Origin: Pseudomonas sp. LD120
GTDB taxonomy: Bacteria; Pseudomonadota; Gammaproteobacteria; Pseudomonadales; Pseudomonadaceae
Length of the DNA stretch: 64,000 nucleotides
Assembly: GCF_009861525.1 (NCBI RefSeq)
Contig: NZ_WVHL01000005.1
Coordinates: 2,542,001 to 2,606,000, forward strand
Reading direction: 5' to 3'
The notes beneath the pieces are model-generated. The model saw nothing but the letters and a program-made list of their open reading frames with translations, made no database searches and was not told where the DNA came from. Of the stretch, positions 7,977 to 16,928 are shown one piece after another; positions within the stretch are counted from its first letter, which is position 1, and each line of letters opens with the position of its first letter. Both the position numbers and the translations under genes were made by a program.

Positions 7977-8786
7977 ATGAGCAGCATGACCCTGATCGAA
8001 AGCGCCGCCGTCCTGGCGCCGCGCCCATCATCTGGTGCCGAACCCTTCCTGCGCCTGGAGGCGATTCACAAGCAGTTCGGCCCTTATCCGGTGTTGCATG
8101 ACGTGTGTTTCGAGATGGCCAAGGGCGAGGTGGTGGCGATCATCGGCCCCAGCGGCTCGGGTAAAAGCACCTTGCTGCGTTGCATCAACCAGCTGGAGCC
8201 GGCGACCCGCGGCCGGGTCAGCATGGACGGGGTGCATATCGAGGCAGGGCGCCCGTTGCCCAAGAGCGAGTTGCTCAAGCTGCGCCGGCGCATTGGCATG
8301 GTGTTCCAGTCGTTCAACCTGTTTCCGCACCTCACGGTGCTGCGCAACGTCAGCCTGGCGCAGATCCGCACCCTGGGCCGCAGCCCCGAGGAAGCGGATG
8401 CCCGCTCATTGCAGTTGCTCGACCGGGTGGGCCTGGCGGACAAGGCCAACGCCTACCCGGCCCGTTGCTCCGGCGGCCAGCAGCAACGCATCGCCATCGC
8501 CCGGGCCCTGGCGCTGGACCCGGAACTGATGCTATTCGACGAGCCGACCTCGGCCCTCGATCCCGAGCTGGGCCTGGAAGTGCTGGCGGTGATGAAGGAG
8601 CTGGCGCGCGAGGGCATGTCGATGCTGGTGGTGACCCACGAGATGCACTTTGCCGAAACCGTTTCCGATCGGGTGGTGGTCATGGCCGAAGGACGGATCA
8701 TCGAGCAGGGGCCCAGTGCCCAGGTGATGCGTGAGCCACGGCACGCGCGGGTGGCGCAGTTTCTCCAGGCCGTGAGGAATCGCTGA
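7977..8786 (+). CDS. Polar amino-acid ABC transporter, ATP-binding subunit
   Basis: 269 residues of the GlnQ/HisP type. Walker A GPSGSGKST, Q-loop MVFQSFNLFPH, signature CSGGQQQRIAIARAL (Cys replaces the first Leu of LSGGQ), Walker B LMLFDEPTSALDPE and the switch histidine in VVTHEM are all present. Start ATG 7977 follows a CGGAG site; an in-frame codon at 7926 would add 17 unlikely residues. It powers import with the two permeases, whose genes overlap it in ATGA/TGATG fashion. Confidence 0.93.
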   Translation: MSSMTLIESAAVLAPRPSSGAEPFLRLEAIHKQFGPYPVLHDVCFEMAKGEVVAIIGPSGSGKSTLLRCINQLEPATRGRVSMDGVHIEAGRPLPKSELLKLRRRIGMVFQSFNLFPHLTVLRNVSLAQIRTLGRSPEEADARSLQLLDRVGLADKANAYPARCSGGQQQRIAIARALALDPELMLFDEPTSALDPELGLEVLAVMKELAREGMSMLVVTHEMHFAETVSDRVVVMAEGRIIEQGPSAQVMREPRHARVAQFLQAVRNR

Positions 8787-9427
8787 TGCTGGATATCCTG
8801 CTGGTCCTGTTGCACGGCGTGCCCTGGACCCTGAGCGTGACCCTGGGCGCTTTCTGCATGGGCGTGGTGCTGGGCTTTCCGCTCTGCGCCCTGCGGTTGT
8901 CGAACCTCAAACTGTGCCGCTGGCTGGCGGCAATACTGGTGCTGACCCTGCGTTCGATTCCACCGATCGTCTGGCTGTTCTTCATCTTCTTCGGCATCGG
9001 TGGCGGCTACATTGCCTTGTCGCCATTCGCCGCCGCGGTGCTGGGCCTGGGGTTGATCACCGCGGCGCACATGTCAGAGGTCTATCGCGGTGCCTTCGCG
9101 GCGATTCCCCGGGGGCAGTTCGAGGCGGCGCAGGTGCTCAATCTTTCGCCGTCTCAGCGCTTTTTCGATGTGCTGCTGCCGCAACTGGTGCGCATCGCCA
9201 TTCCCACCTCGGCCACCTATGCCATCGGCCTGCTCAAGGACTCGGCCGTGGCGTCGACCATCGGTGTCGGTGACATCAGCTTCCAGGCCTATCAGTTGTC
9301 CCAGCAGACCTTCCAGGGGTTGGGGGTGTACAGCGTGGCGGCGCTGGTCTACCTGGTGCTCAGCGTACCGTTGGCACTGTTCTCGCGTTGGCTGGCGGCC
9401 ACCCTGAAGCAGAGGATTGCTCGATGA
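8786..9427 (+). CDS. Polar amino-acid ABC transporter permease 1
   Basis: 213 residues of the HisM/GlnP permease type with about five membrane helices. It carries the conserved coupling segment (VYRGAFAAIPRGQFEAAQVL, then LPQLVRIAIP). Its start overlaps the ATPase stop and its stop overlaps the next permease start, so the three genes are one translational unit. It forms the inner-membrane channel with permease 2. Confidence 0.92.
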   Translation: MLDILLVLLHGVPWTLSVTLGAFCMGVVLGFPLCALRLSNLKLCRWLAAILVLTLRSIPPIVWLFFIFFGIGGGYIALSPFAAAVLGLGLITAAHMSEVYRGAFAAIPRGQFEAAQVLNLSPSQRFFDVLLPQLVRIAIPTSATYAIGLLKDSAVASTIGVGDISFQAYQLSQQTFQGLGVYSVAALVYLVLSVPLALFSRWLAATLKQRIAR

Positions 9428-10086
9428 ACGAACTCCTGACGATGTGGCTGGCCTGGTTTCCCGAACTGTGGAAGGGCTTTGTGCTGTCGATGCAGGTCAC
9501 CGCCGTCAGCCTGGTGCTGGGGGTGGTCCTGGGGTTGCTGTTGGCGCTGGGGGTTTCGGCCCAGAGCAGCGTGCTGCGCTACCCGGCGCTGGTGGTTGTC
9601 GAACTGGGGCGCGGCACCCCCGCGTTGATCTTGTTGCAGTACGTGTATTTCGGCCTGCCCACGGCCGGCCTGACCCTGAGCGCCTTCTGGGCGGCGGCGG
9701 TGGCGCTGGCCTACTGCACTGCGGCCTACACCAGCGAAATCATTCGCGGCGGCATCGAAGCGGTGGCCCAGGGGCAGAGCGAGGCGGCCGCGGTGATTGG
9801 CCTCAATCGCCTCGATACGCTGCGTTTCATCATCCTGCCCCAGGCATTGCGGGTGGCCCTGCCGCCGTTGCTGGGGTTTTCGATCATGATGTTCCAGGCC
9901 TCGTCGCTGTGTTTCACCATCGCGCTGCCGGAACTGGTCAGCCGCGCCTCGGCCATCGGTTCATCGACCTTCGAGTACATGCCGGTGCTGACCCTGGCCG
10001 GCCTGATGTATGCCGCTGTTTGCGCGCCCGCGACCCTGGGCGTGGCGGCATTGGAGAAAAGACTGGCGCCCAGCCAGCACGCGTGA
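9424..10086 (+). CDS. Polar amino-acid ABC transporter permease 2
   Basis: 220 residues of the same permease family, with the EIIRGGIEAVAQGQSEAA coupling loop and LPQALRVALPPLLG. I start at ATG 9424, which overlaps the preceding TGA, rather than the in-frame codon at 9388 inside the upstream gene. Heterodimeric permeases of this kind usually import polar amino acids, opines or small betaine-like compounds. Confidence 0.92.
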   Translation: MNELLTMWLAWFPELWKGFVLSMQVTAVSLVLGVVLGLLLALGVSAQSSVLRYPALVVVELGRGTPALILLQYVYFGLPTAGLTLSAFWAAAVALAYCTAAYTSEIIRGGIEAVAQGQSEAAAVIGLNRLDTLRFIILPQALRVALPPLLGFSIMMFQASSLCFTIALPELVSRASAIGSSTFEYMPVLTLAGLMYAAVCAPATLGVAALEKRLAPSQHA

Positions 10087-10146
10087 CCTGCTCGGGCCGT
10101 TTTTCGGCCACTGCTCCCTTAACGCCATCCAAGCACAGGTGAAGCC

Positions 10147-10998
10147 ATGATCCGTTCCTGCAAACCTATTACCCGTCGGGCCTTTGTTTACGCTTGCCTG
10201 CTGGCCGCTTCGGCGCTGCTCGGTGCGCCTCCCGCCCTGGCGGACTGCAAGCCGGCCCATTCCTTTGAAACCCTGACCCCCGGGGTACTGGCGGTGGCGG
10301 CCTGGGTCTTCCCGCCGTACTCGATACCGGGGCCGGGCAACCAGTTGAGCGGGGTCGATGGCGAGATACTTAAGCGCATCGCCGCCCGGGAATGCCTGGA
10401 CATCAAACTGACGGTGGTGGACCCGGCGGCGGTGATCCAGTCGGTGATCGCGCGGCGGGCCGACGTCGGCATCGGCGACTGGTACCGGACCGCCGAGCGC
10501 AGCAAGGTGCTGGGCCTGTCCGCGCCTTTGTACCTGGACATGCTGGGGATCATCTCCAGCGAGGGCTATGCCAGCATCTCCGAGCTTGAAGGCAAGCGCA
10601 TCGGCACGGTGCAGGGTTACCTGTGGGTCGAGGATCTGAAAAAAACCTTTGGCGACAACCTGGTGCTGTACCCCAACCCGGTGGCCATGGCCCAGGACTT
10701 GGCTGCCAAGCGTATTGCCCTGGGCGTCGACAGCTTTGCCGTCGGCGTCGCTTCGCAGCAGAAGGGCGCCTACCCCGGCAGGATCATCAAGGTCTCGCAG
10801 CCTGATCCTCGGGTTAAGGCCACCCTGCAACCGGGGCAGTCCGGGTTCCCGTACACCAAGGCCAACCGCGCTCTGGGCGTGGCGCTGGACGAAAACATCC
10901 AGGCGTTGCACGCCTGCGGTGAAATCGCCGAGATACTCGGCTCGTTCGGCCTGGACAAACAAGCGGCCGATGTCGGCGCACCGCGCCTGGTGGAGTAG
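10147..10998 (+). CDS. Periplasmic substrate-binding protein of the ABC transporter
   Basis: 283 residues, SBP family 3. A signal peptide runs to about residue 33: a twin Arg in ITRRAF, a hydrophobic stretch, then APPALADC. The mature part has the family pattern (GVDGEILKRIAARE, then RRADVGIGDWYRTAER and LEGKRIGTVQGYLW). TRRAF makes a Tat-type signal conceivable but it lacks the full Tat consensus. It delivers the substrate to the permeases and is placed right after them. Ligand unknown. Confidence 0.9.
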   Translation: MIRSCKPITRRAFVYACLLAASALLGAPPALADCKPAHSFETLTPGVLAVAAWVFPPYSIPGPGNQLSGVDGEILKRIAARECLDIKLTVVDPAAVIQSVIARRADVGIGDWYRTAERSKVLGLSAPLYLDMLGIISSEGYASISELEGKRIGTVQGYLWVEDLKKTFGDNLVLYPNPVAMAQDLAAKRIALGVDSFAVGVASQQKGAYPGRIIKVSQPDPRVKATLQPGQSGFPYTKANRALGVALDENIQALHACGEIAEILGSFGLDKQAADVGAPRLVE

Positions 10999-11116
10999 CC
11001 ACCTGCGCCGGGGGGTACGTGTCGCCGGTGCTGTGCAAACGGGCCTGCTGCACCGTCCAGTGCGAGCAGGCGTCTTCGCCACGGGGCGGTTTGGCGGCCA
11101 TATCGGAGCGTGATCC

Positions 11117-12127
11117 ATGCCAGAGCGTGCAGCCTTCAAGTGCTTGTCATTGATAGAGGCCAGGGATTTTGCCCTGCGCTGTTGCCTGGGCGCGGGTAGC
11201 AGCCAGGACGTGGCCCAGGCCCTGGCCGAGGCCACGGTATCGGCCCAGGGCCATGGCCTGGCCAGCGTCGGTTTCGAGCACCTGCCCGATTACCTGCGCG
11301 GGTTTGCCTGCGGGCGCATTGCCGGCCGGGCGCAGCCACGGATCACCCAGGTGGCCCCGGCGATGATCCGCTGCGATGCGCGCCAGGGCATCGCGCAGTT
11401 GGGGTTCGAGCAGGCTTTTGGCGCCTTGCGCGACAATGCCAGGCTATTGGGCATCAGTCTGTTGGCCCTGCACAACGGCTTTACCTGTGGCGAGTTGGGT
11501 TACTACACCCGGCGCCTGGCGGCCGATGGGCTGGTGGCACTGGCCTTCTGCAATGGCCCGCCATTGTTGACCGTGCCCGGTCAGTGCCAGCCGATGTATT
11601 CAACCAACCCCCTGGCGTTCGCCGCGCCCTGTGGCGACGGGCGTCTGCTGCTGATCGACCAGGCCGGCAGCGCCACGGCCTTCGTCAATCTCCTCAAGGC
11701 GGCCGAGGCCGGGGAGCCGATCCCCGAAGGCTGGGCACTGGATGCCCAGGGTTCCGCCACCCTGAATGCGCGGGAGGCCATGCACGGCGCCTTGCTGGCA
11801 TTCGGCGGCAGCCGCGGGGCCAACATCGCACTGCTGGTGGAGGTGCTGGCCGGTGGCGTCACTGGGGCCAACTGGTCGCTGGATGCCCCGGACTTTCGCT
11901 GCGGCGATCAGTCCCCAGGGACGGGGCTGCTCGTGATCGCCATTGCCCCGTACCTGCTTGATGAGCTGTTCGAGAGCCGCCTGGCGCAGCAGATGCAGCG
12001 TCTGGCGGCCCTGGGCGTCCACCCACCCGGACAGGCCAAGCAGCAAGCCTGGGCTCGGGCGCAAAAAGAAGGGATTCGCTTGCCCAAGTCCTTGTACCAA
12101 AAACTCGCCTCTCGATTTTTGTGCTAG
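11117..12127 (+). CDS. Ldh2/DpkA-family NAD(P)-dependent oxidoreductase
   Basis: 336 residues of the malate/lactate dehydrogenase type 2 superfamily, which includes delta1-piperideine/pyrroline-2-carboxylate reductase (DpkA/LhpD), N-methyl-amino-acid dehydrogenase and ureidoglycolate dehydrogenase. Visible hallmarks are ATVSAQGHGLASVG near the N-terminus (usually SHGxxR), STNPLAFAAP, and the GGSRGANIALLVEVLAGGVTGA core near 235-255. The usual GHKGYGL is replaced by GSRGANI. It ends the flavoprotein/M24/transporter cluster and probably reduces or oxidises a cyclic imino acid or N-methylamino acid derived from the imported substrate. Confidence 0.8.
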   Translation: MPERAAFKCLSLIEARDFALRCCLGAGSSQDVAQALAEATVSAQGHGLASVGFEHLPDYLRGFACGRIAGRAQPRITQVAPAMIRCDARQGIAQLGFEQAFGALRDNARLLGISLLALHNGFTCGELGYYTRRLAADGLVALAFCNGPPLLTVPGQCQPMYSTNPLAFAAPCGDGRLLLIDQAGSATAFVNLLKAAEAGEPIPEGWALDAQGSATLNAREAMHGALLAFGGSRGANIALLVEVLAGGVTGANWSLDAPDFRCGDQSPGTGLLVIAIAPYLLDELFESRLAQQMQRLAALGVHPPGQAKQQAWARAQKEGIRLPKSLYQKLASRFLC

Positions 12128-12430
12128 CCCCGTGCCCCTCGTGTTTGCTCACGAGCACAAGCGCGGCTGTGTCCTGAGTGCAGATATCGCACATCAAGTT
12201 AACGAGGATTAAGTCGTGATCTCGCGTCGAGTGGCAGGGCCTGAAAATGTTCGACCGGAGAGTGTGCCGCAGTTGATCCAGGGCTTTTGGCGGGCGCAGT
12301 ACAGACTCGTTGAAGTTTGAAGCGGTGGATGTGGAGCCTGAGGACGTGTCCGAGGCGTTTTAGCAGCGTGACGCTGATCGGTGTGTGGTTCGGGCATAAA
12401 CTGTTGCAGGTGATTCGAAGCCGCCACTTA
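12128..12430. other. Intergenic region before the MITE
   Basis: About 300 bases between the Ldh2-type gene and the MITE. Short open frames exist on both strands but none has a plausible ribosome site or recognisable product. No clear terminator follows the Ldh2-type gene. Confidence 0.4.
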
Positions 12431-12572
12431 GGCTCTGTACGAAAAGTTTTGAGACAAAGGTCAGGCAAGGCGAAAACGGTCGAGGAAACGGAGTTTACGG
12501 GTTGTAAATGAGCATTTTCGAGACCGTTTTTAACGCAGTATCACCGAGTATCAAGGCTTTTCGTACAAAGCC
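12431..12572 (+). mobile_element. Miniature inverted-repeat element (MITE), copy 1
   Basis: 142 bp with terminal repeats GGCTCTGTACGAAAAG and CTTTTCGTACAAAGCC and TA on both sides (12429-12430, 12573-12574). No coding capacity. An inner inverted pair (GCGAAAACGGTC and GACCGTTTT...GC) would extend the hairpin. A longer, inverted copy lies at 30105-30275. TA flanks suggest mobilisation by an IS630/Tc1-mariner-type transposase; that family is inference. Confidence 0.85.
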
Positions 12573-12584
12573 TAGGGCGCATGC

Positions 12585-12746
12585 ACTTGTCGGCAGGGAG
12601 ACGGCAATAGGTCGATACATTATTGTCCTGTCGGTAGTAGGAGCCTATTGGGCTGAAGTTAAGACATAATGTCCACCCATTGAATGCCACTTGATGCGCG
12701 TTGGTATGCGACTTGTCGGCTACTAACGCTTAAGACAAGTTGTCTT
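12585..12746 (+). promoter_or_regulatory. Candidate operator/promoter region of the Ter operon
   Basis: Two palindromes share AAGACA half-sites: GACATAATGTC at 12663-12673 and AAGACAAGTTGTCTT at 12732-12746 (7-bp perfect arms), centres 71 bp apart. The 10-mer ACTTGTCGGC occurs at 12585 and again at 12711. All lie between the MITE and the first Ter-operon start at 12774, so they are good candidates for regulator sites of the stress operon. No confident -35/-10 pair was assigned. Confidence 0.5.
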
Positions 12747-12773
12747 CAACGAACATCGTGAAAGGTAGTTTTG

Positions 12774-13772
12774 ATGATCTGGTTTTTAGAGGGGCAGGCT
12801 TCTCAGCGTGACATCATCATGGGCGCACGCGATGCGCTCGTTGTCGGTACAAAGATATTCGCCTCTCATAGCCACGACCGCCCTGAAATTACACATCTTG
12901 CTGACATGAGTTTTGTTGAGCCTCAGCAGTTGAGCGAGCGCCCTCAATGGGCAATTGCCACGGCGTTGGCGAGTGGCGTTAAAGTCGTCGTAGCCGGTCG
13001 CTTCGGTGGCCTCTATGAAGCATGCCGTGCCGATTTTGAACAAGCGGGTTTGACACTGGTCACTGGCGCAACTTCCACCAGGGCCTTTGAACTTCTGGAC
13101 GACAAGGCGCTTTTCACGGCTGAAGCCGAGCGCGTAAATCTGGCCTGTGTGCCCGCCATAACCGTCACCAATGCTGAAGAACTTGCCTTGGCCTATCAAA
13201 CCTTGTCCGGGCAGGGCGAGGTCTGCATCAAGCCGGTGGTTGGAATCTATGGTCAAGGCTTTTGGCGTTTCAAAGAGGATATAGATCCTTTCCGATGCTT
13301 TGCTAATCCTGATGCTCGCGAGGTGAGCTTTGACGCCTATCTGCATTTTTACAAGATGAAGGCTGAGCGACCTGCCATGTTGGTTATGCCCTATCTTGCG
13401 GGCAGCGAGTGTTCTGTCGACATGGTTTGTGAGGCCGGTAGGGTCATTGAGTTTGTTGGTCGTCGTAAGTCCGGTGGGCATCAGACTTTTGAACGTGACA
13501 CTTCTGCTGTTCACCTTGCGCTGAGAGCGGCCGAGCACTTTGGCTGCGACGGCATCGTTAATGTGCAAACCCGAGATGACTGCGCGGGTGTTCCCCACCT
13601 TTTGGAAATCAACGCACGTTACTCGGGCGGGATCGGTTATACCCGTGCTACGGGAATCAATCTTGCAGGGACCTTTGCTGCTCGTCGATTGGGTATGGCC
13701 GAGCCTGGCAATGATTGGATCGATGGTGTTCGAGTCAAGGCAATTACGGTCGCGGTGGCCAGCCAGGCTTGA
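12774..13772 (+). CDS. ATP-grasp ligase of the Ter-associated biosynthetic module
   Basis: 332 residues. The central and C-terminal parts show an ATP-grasp fold: VCIKPVVGIYGQGFWRF (ATP-binding Lys region) and LLEINARYSGGIGY (metal-binding Glu/Asn). Such ligases join a carboxylate to an amine or similar using ATP. ATP-grasp genes sit at the head of Ter biosynthetic operons described by Anantharaman, Iyer and Aravind, who proposed that these operons make a nucleoside-like metabolite. ATG 12774 is preferred to TTG 12771 and follows GAAAGGTAG. First gene of the operon. Confidence 0.85.
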   Translation: MIWFLEGQASQRDIIMGARDALVVGTKIFASHSHDRPEITHLADMSFVEPQQLSERPQWAIATALASGVKVVVAGRFGGLYEACRADFEQAGLTLVTGATSTRAFELLDDKALFTAEAERVNLACVPAITVTNAEELALAYQTLSGQGEVCIKPVVGIYGQGFWRFKEDIDPFRCFANPDAREVSFDAYLHFYKMKAERPAMLVMPYLAGSECSVDMVCEAGRVIEFVGRRKSGGHQTFERDTSAVHLALRAAEHFGCDGIVNVQTRDDCAGVPHLLEINARYSGGIGYTRATGINLAGTFAARRLGMAEPGNDWIDGVRVKAITVAVASQA

Positions 13773-13836
13773 TATAAAGCCATATTCCTATTTGATATCA
13801 TTGCGCACATTTATGGTTATTAATCAGGGAGATCGC

Positions 13837-14973
13837 ATGCTTACCCCAGGCGCCAATACAGCACTAGCTGGAGCACAAACTGCCTGGACGCTAGAGGCTG
13901 ATCGCGCGAGCGCTTTTGGATCTAGCACGGCGATAGCTCTGTTACCTGTTGATGAGAAGCGCACCCCAAAAGGGGCTCCTGCTTTGTTTCATGCTCCGCA
14001 GCGGGCTTGGATGGAGTGGAGCGGTGACCCCCATCTGGTTGGCTGCTCAATTGATCTTGCGCAGCTCCCTGAAGGCAGTGATCGTGTCCTGCTGGTTGTC
14101 TATACCTACTCGAGTCTCGGCCCTGTTAGCGCTCTGCGCACGCTGCGTTTGACTATTGATGGCGTGGTTAAGTACCACTTGGATCTGGATTCCAACGGCG
14201 AAGCCGCGATTATCCTCGGCGAGTTTTATTCAAGGGCAGGGCAATGGAAATTCAGAGCGTTGGCTGAAGGCTCTGCATATGGTCTGTCTGCATTGGGCCG
14301 TCGCATCGGTCTGGATATTGATGACGCTAATCCTGAGCGGCGAACCCCAGGCCATGAATCAGGTCGAGACGGTTCTGTCTGCGCCGCGACTGGTACAGGT
14401 TTCGCAGTGGCCTCTTCCATGCTGGTTACCTGCGCTCATGTCATTGAGGGTATGTCTGATGTGAGTATTCACTCATTCAATGGCCGCTTTCGAGCCGAGC
14501 CCGTGATGGTCGATACCCGCAACGACATAGCCTTGCTGCGCGTTGAAGGCGTGACGTTGATCCCCGTGCTTTTTTCCGGAAGGGCGGCGTGCTGCCTGGG
14601 TGACTCTGTCGTCGCGGTTGGTTACCCCATGTCCGGGGTCGCAGGTGGTGGTGTGCACGTTACTCAGGGAGGTGTTTCTGCACTGTTTGGCTTGCGCAAC
14701 GACTCAAGCCTGCTCCAGTTCACCGCGGCGATACAGCCAGGCTCAAGCGGTAGTCCGTTGTTCGACACGGCAGGCAGTGTGGTGGGCATGGTCACTTCAA
14801 CGGTGCCCGATGCTCAAAATATGAATTTTGCTGTGAAATCTAACCTTCTGGTTTCTTTTTTGGATGCTTGCAACATCTCCGTCGAACTTGAAGTTGCTAA
14901 GGGCGCTTTGAGCGCTGCGGATATTACTCGCCGCGTTCAGGCGTCTTTATGGAAGATTGAAGCTAAAAATTGA
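13837..14973 (+). CDS. TerD-like domain fused to a trypsin-like serine protease
   Basis: 378 residues from ATG 13837, which follows AGGGAG; the open frame extends upstream only into the previous gene. Residues about 1-160 resemble a TerD-type beta-sandwich (AWMEWSGDPHLVGCSIDLAQLP, then ILGEFYSRAGQWKFRALAEG). Residues 180-345 are a chymotrypsin/HtrA-type protease with the triad His201 (VTCAHVI), Asp230 (RNDIALLRV) and Ser304 (PGSSGSPLF). No signal peptide or PDZ domain is seen, so it probably acts in the cytoplasm. I infer a protease tethered to Ter complexes or activated by ligand-bound TerD. The triad is intact, so activity is expected. Confidence 0.85.
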   Translation: MLTPGANTALAGAQTAWTLEADRASAFGSSTAIALLPVDEKRTPKGAPALFHAPQRAWMEWSGDPHLVGCSIDLAQLPEGSDRVLLVVYTYSSLGPVSALRTLRLTIDGVVKYHLDLDSNGEAAIILGEFYSRAGQWKFRALAEGSAYGLSALGRRIGLDIDDANPERRTPGHESGRDGSVCAATGTGFAVASSMLVTCAHVIEGMSDVSIHSFNGRFRAEPVMVDTRNDIALLRVEGVTLIPVLFSGRAACCLGDSVVAVGYPMSGVAGGGVHVTQGGVSALFGLRNDSSLLQFTAAIQPGSSGSPLFDTAGSVVGMVTSTVPDAQNMNFAVKSNLLVSFLDACNISVELEVAKGALSAADITRRVQASLWKIEAKN

Positions 14974-15058
14974 GTGATCCGTTTTTTAATGAAGTTTTAA
15001 TGGCGTACGTTAGGTCCACTACTATCGGCCACAGGAAGTAAATAAGGATGTCTATATA

Positions 15059-16180
15059 GTGAGCCAAGAATCAACGAAGATGAGCGCCTCTCTGATGCGT
15101 GGTCGTCTTCAAGTCAATGTTGCGCCGTCAGAGTTCTTGCCCGAAAGCCTTTTTGGTTTTGCGGAGCGCCGTAATCCCAAGCGTGCTTTTTTGTTCGTGT
15201 CGCGAGTTCTGGGAAAACACATCCCGGTGAAGCCGTCGATCATGCAACTCACTTATGAGCGCCTCGCCGAGCAGATTCCGTCGGACTTGCCTGGTCCGGT
15301 TCTGGTTGTCGGCATGGCGGAAACAGCTGTTGGCCTTGGTGCGGGCGTGCACCGCGCCTACAGCGCGACCCGGCCCGACACCCTGTATATCGTGAGTACT
15401 CGCCATCCGGTCGGCAGCCAATTGCTGACTCGGTTTGAGGAAGAGCACAGCCACGCCAGCGCCCATCTTATTCACCTGCCAATCGATCCCGAGTTGCGTG
15501 AAGCGATGCTTAATTCTCGGTCACTCGTGCTGGTAGATGACGAGGCGTCAACGGGCAAGACGTTCATCAATCTGCATCAGGCGCTGATTGGCAGTGGTCT
15601 GTCGAAAGTTGAGCGCGTAGTCACTTGTGTGCTGACCGATTGGTCAAATGATGCCGTTACCGACAGCATTGGTGCCGAGGTTGCTCAAGTCTCGCTGGTT
15701 CGTGGCGAATATCAGTTCATCGAAGACCCCGATGCTCCGCTCCCGGAAATGCCTGAACTTGGCACTGTTGCCGTCGGGCAGTGGCCGATCGATCCATTGA
15801 ACGACTGGGGGCGTTTGGGCACCCGGTTCGTTGAAGACTCGCTAGCCCCGCAGATTTCAGTCGTTCCGGGGCAGCGCATTATGGTTATCGGCACGGGGGA
15901 GTTCGTGTGGAAACCCTTTCTGTTGGCCGAGCGTCTGGAACGGGCCGGTGCCGAGGTTTACTTCAGTTCGACGACGCGCTCGCCTATCGCACTGGGCCAT
16001 TCGATTCAACACGCGTTGTCGTTCTCCGACAACTATGGGTTGGGAATCGTCAATTTCCTCTACAACGTTGCGCCGGGTCAGTTTGATCGCGTGCTTATCT
16101 GCTCAGAGACTGATGCGATGGCCGTACCTTCGTCCCTGATTGACGCACTGAATGCTGAGGTAATCGTTGATGAGCGTTAA
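15059..16180 (+). CDS. Phosphoribosyltransferase with C-terminal TRSP domain (Ter module)
   Basis: 373 residues. The N-terminal two thirds are a type I phosphoribosyltransferase with the PRPP loop VLVDDEASTGKTF and an upstream VVGMAETAVGLG pyrophosphate-loop-like segment. The C-terminal part has the TRSP signature: TGEFVWKPFLLAERLERAG followed by STTRSPI. Such PRTase_2-TRSP proteins occur in Ter operons and are thought to transfer a phosphoribosyl group in making a nucleoside-like compound. The start is GTG 15059 with AAGGA upstream; ATG 15080 is an alternative. Cytoplasmic enzyme. Confidence 0.85.
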   Translation: MSQESTKMSASLMRGRLQVNVAPSEFLPESLFGFAERRNPKRAFLFVSRVLGKHIPVKPSIMQLTYERLAEQIPSDLPGPVLVVGMAETAVGLGAGVHRAYSATRPDTLYIVSTRHPVGSQLLTRFEEEHSHASAHLIHLPIDPELREAMLNSRSLVLVDDEASTGKTFINLHQALIGSGLSKVERVVTCVLTDWSNDAVTDSIGAEVAQVSLVRGEYQFIEDPDAPLPEMPELGTVAVGQWPIDPLNDWGRLGTRFVEDSLAPQISVVPGQRIMVIGTGEFVWKPFLLAERLERAGAEVYFSSTTRSPIALGHSIQHALSFSDNYGLGIVNFLYNVAPGQFDRVLICSETDAMAVPSSLIDALNAEVIVDER

Positions 16181-16928
16181 TCGCCCACTCGCACTCGTTG
16201 ACCTGGATGACACATTGTTCCAAACAGCACGCAAGATGCCAGAAGGTAGCGTGCGTTTCCCGGCGTCTTTCGACGTGACCGGTAAGGTCAGCGGGTACAT
16301 GTCTCAGGTACAGAAGCAGTTTTTTGAGTGGCTTTTGCAGGGCACCGACATGGTTCCGGTCACCGCTCGATGCGCTGATGCCTTCAGTCGCGTTCGTCTC
16401 GATTTCGTCAACGGAGCCATTTGTTCGCACGGCGCTCTGCTTCTCAACCCTGATCGCAGCGTGAATGCGGATTGGTACGCAATGATGGCCGAGACCCTTC
16501 GCGACTATCAGTTGCGTCTGCCTGAACTGTGCAGGGCGGCCCTTCAAATCGGCGAGGAGCAGGGAATATCTCTGCGTGGATGGGTTGTTCAGGAAGGTCA
16601 GCAGCAGCACTACGTTGTGGTTAAGCACAACAATGGCTGCGACTCGGACCTTGCCTGGGTCTTGGAGCAAATCAATGCGCGCGGTTTGCTTGAGGATATG
16701 CACGTTCACACCAATGGCAACAATCTGGCTCTTTTACCGAAAGGGCTGTCAAAGCGTGTAGCAGTAGAGCACTACCTCAAGCAGGACACTGAACTGAACG
16801 GTGAACGGCCTGTCTTGGGGTTGGGTGACAGCATCACCGACCTGGGGTTCATGGACCTCTGTCACTTATGGGCCACGCCTGCCCGTAGTCAACTGGCTCA
16901 AGCAATGCAGAGTGCTATCAATGCATAA
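16170..16928 (+). CDS. HAD-superfamily phosphatase of the Ter module (first)
   Basis: 252 residues. HAD motifs are complete: I DLDDTLF, II VTAR, III Lys in LPKGLSKR, IV GLGDSITDLGFM. The cap between motifs II and III fits a Cof/sucrose-phosphatase-like C2 cap. Its start lies inside the end of the PRTase-TRSP gene and its stop overlaps the next start, so it is translationally coupled. It probably dephosphorylates the nucleotide-like product of the PRTases. Confidence 0.85.
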   Translation: MSVNRPLALVDLDDTLFQTARKMPEGSVRFPASFDVTGKVSGYMSQVQKQFFEWLLQGTDMVPVTARCADAFSRVRLDFVNGAICSHGALLLNPDRSVNADWYAMMAETLRDYQLRLPELCRAALQIGEEQGISLRGWVVQEGQQQHYVVVKHNNGCDSDLAWVLEQINARGLLEDMHVHTNGNNLALLPKGLSKRVAVEHYLKQDTELNGERPVLGLGDSITDLGFMDLCHLWATPARSQLAQAMQSAINA

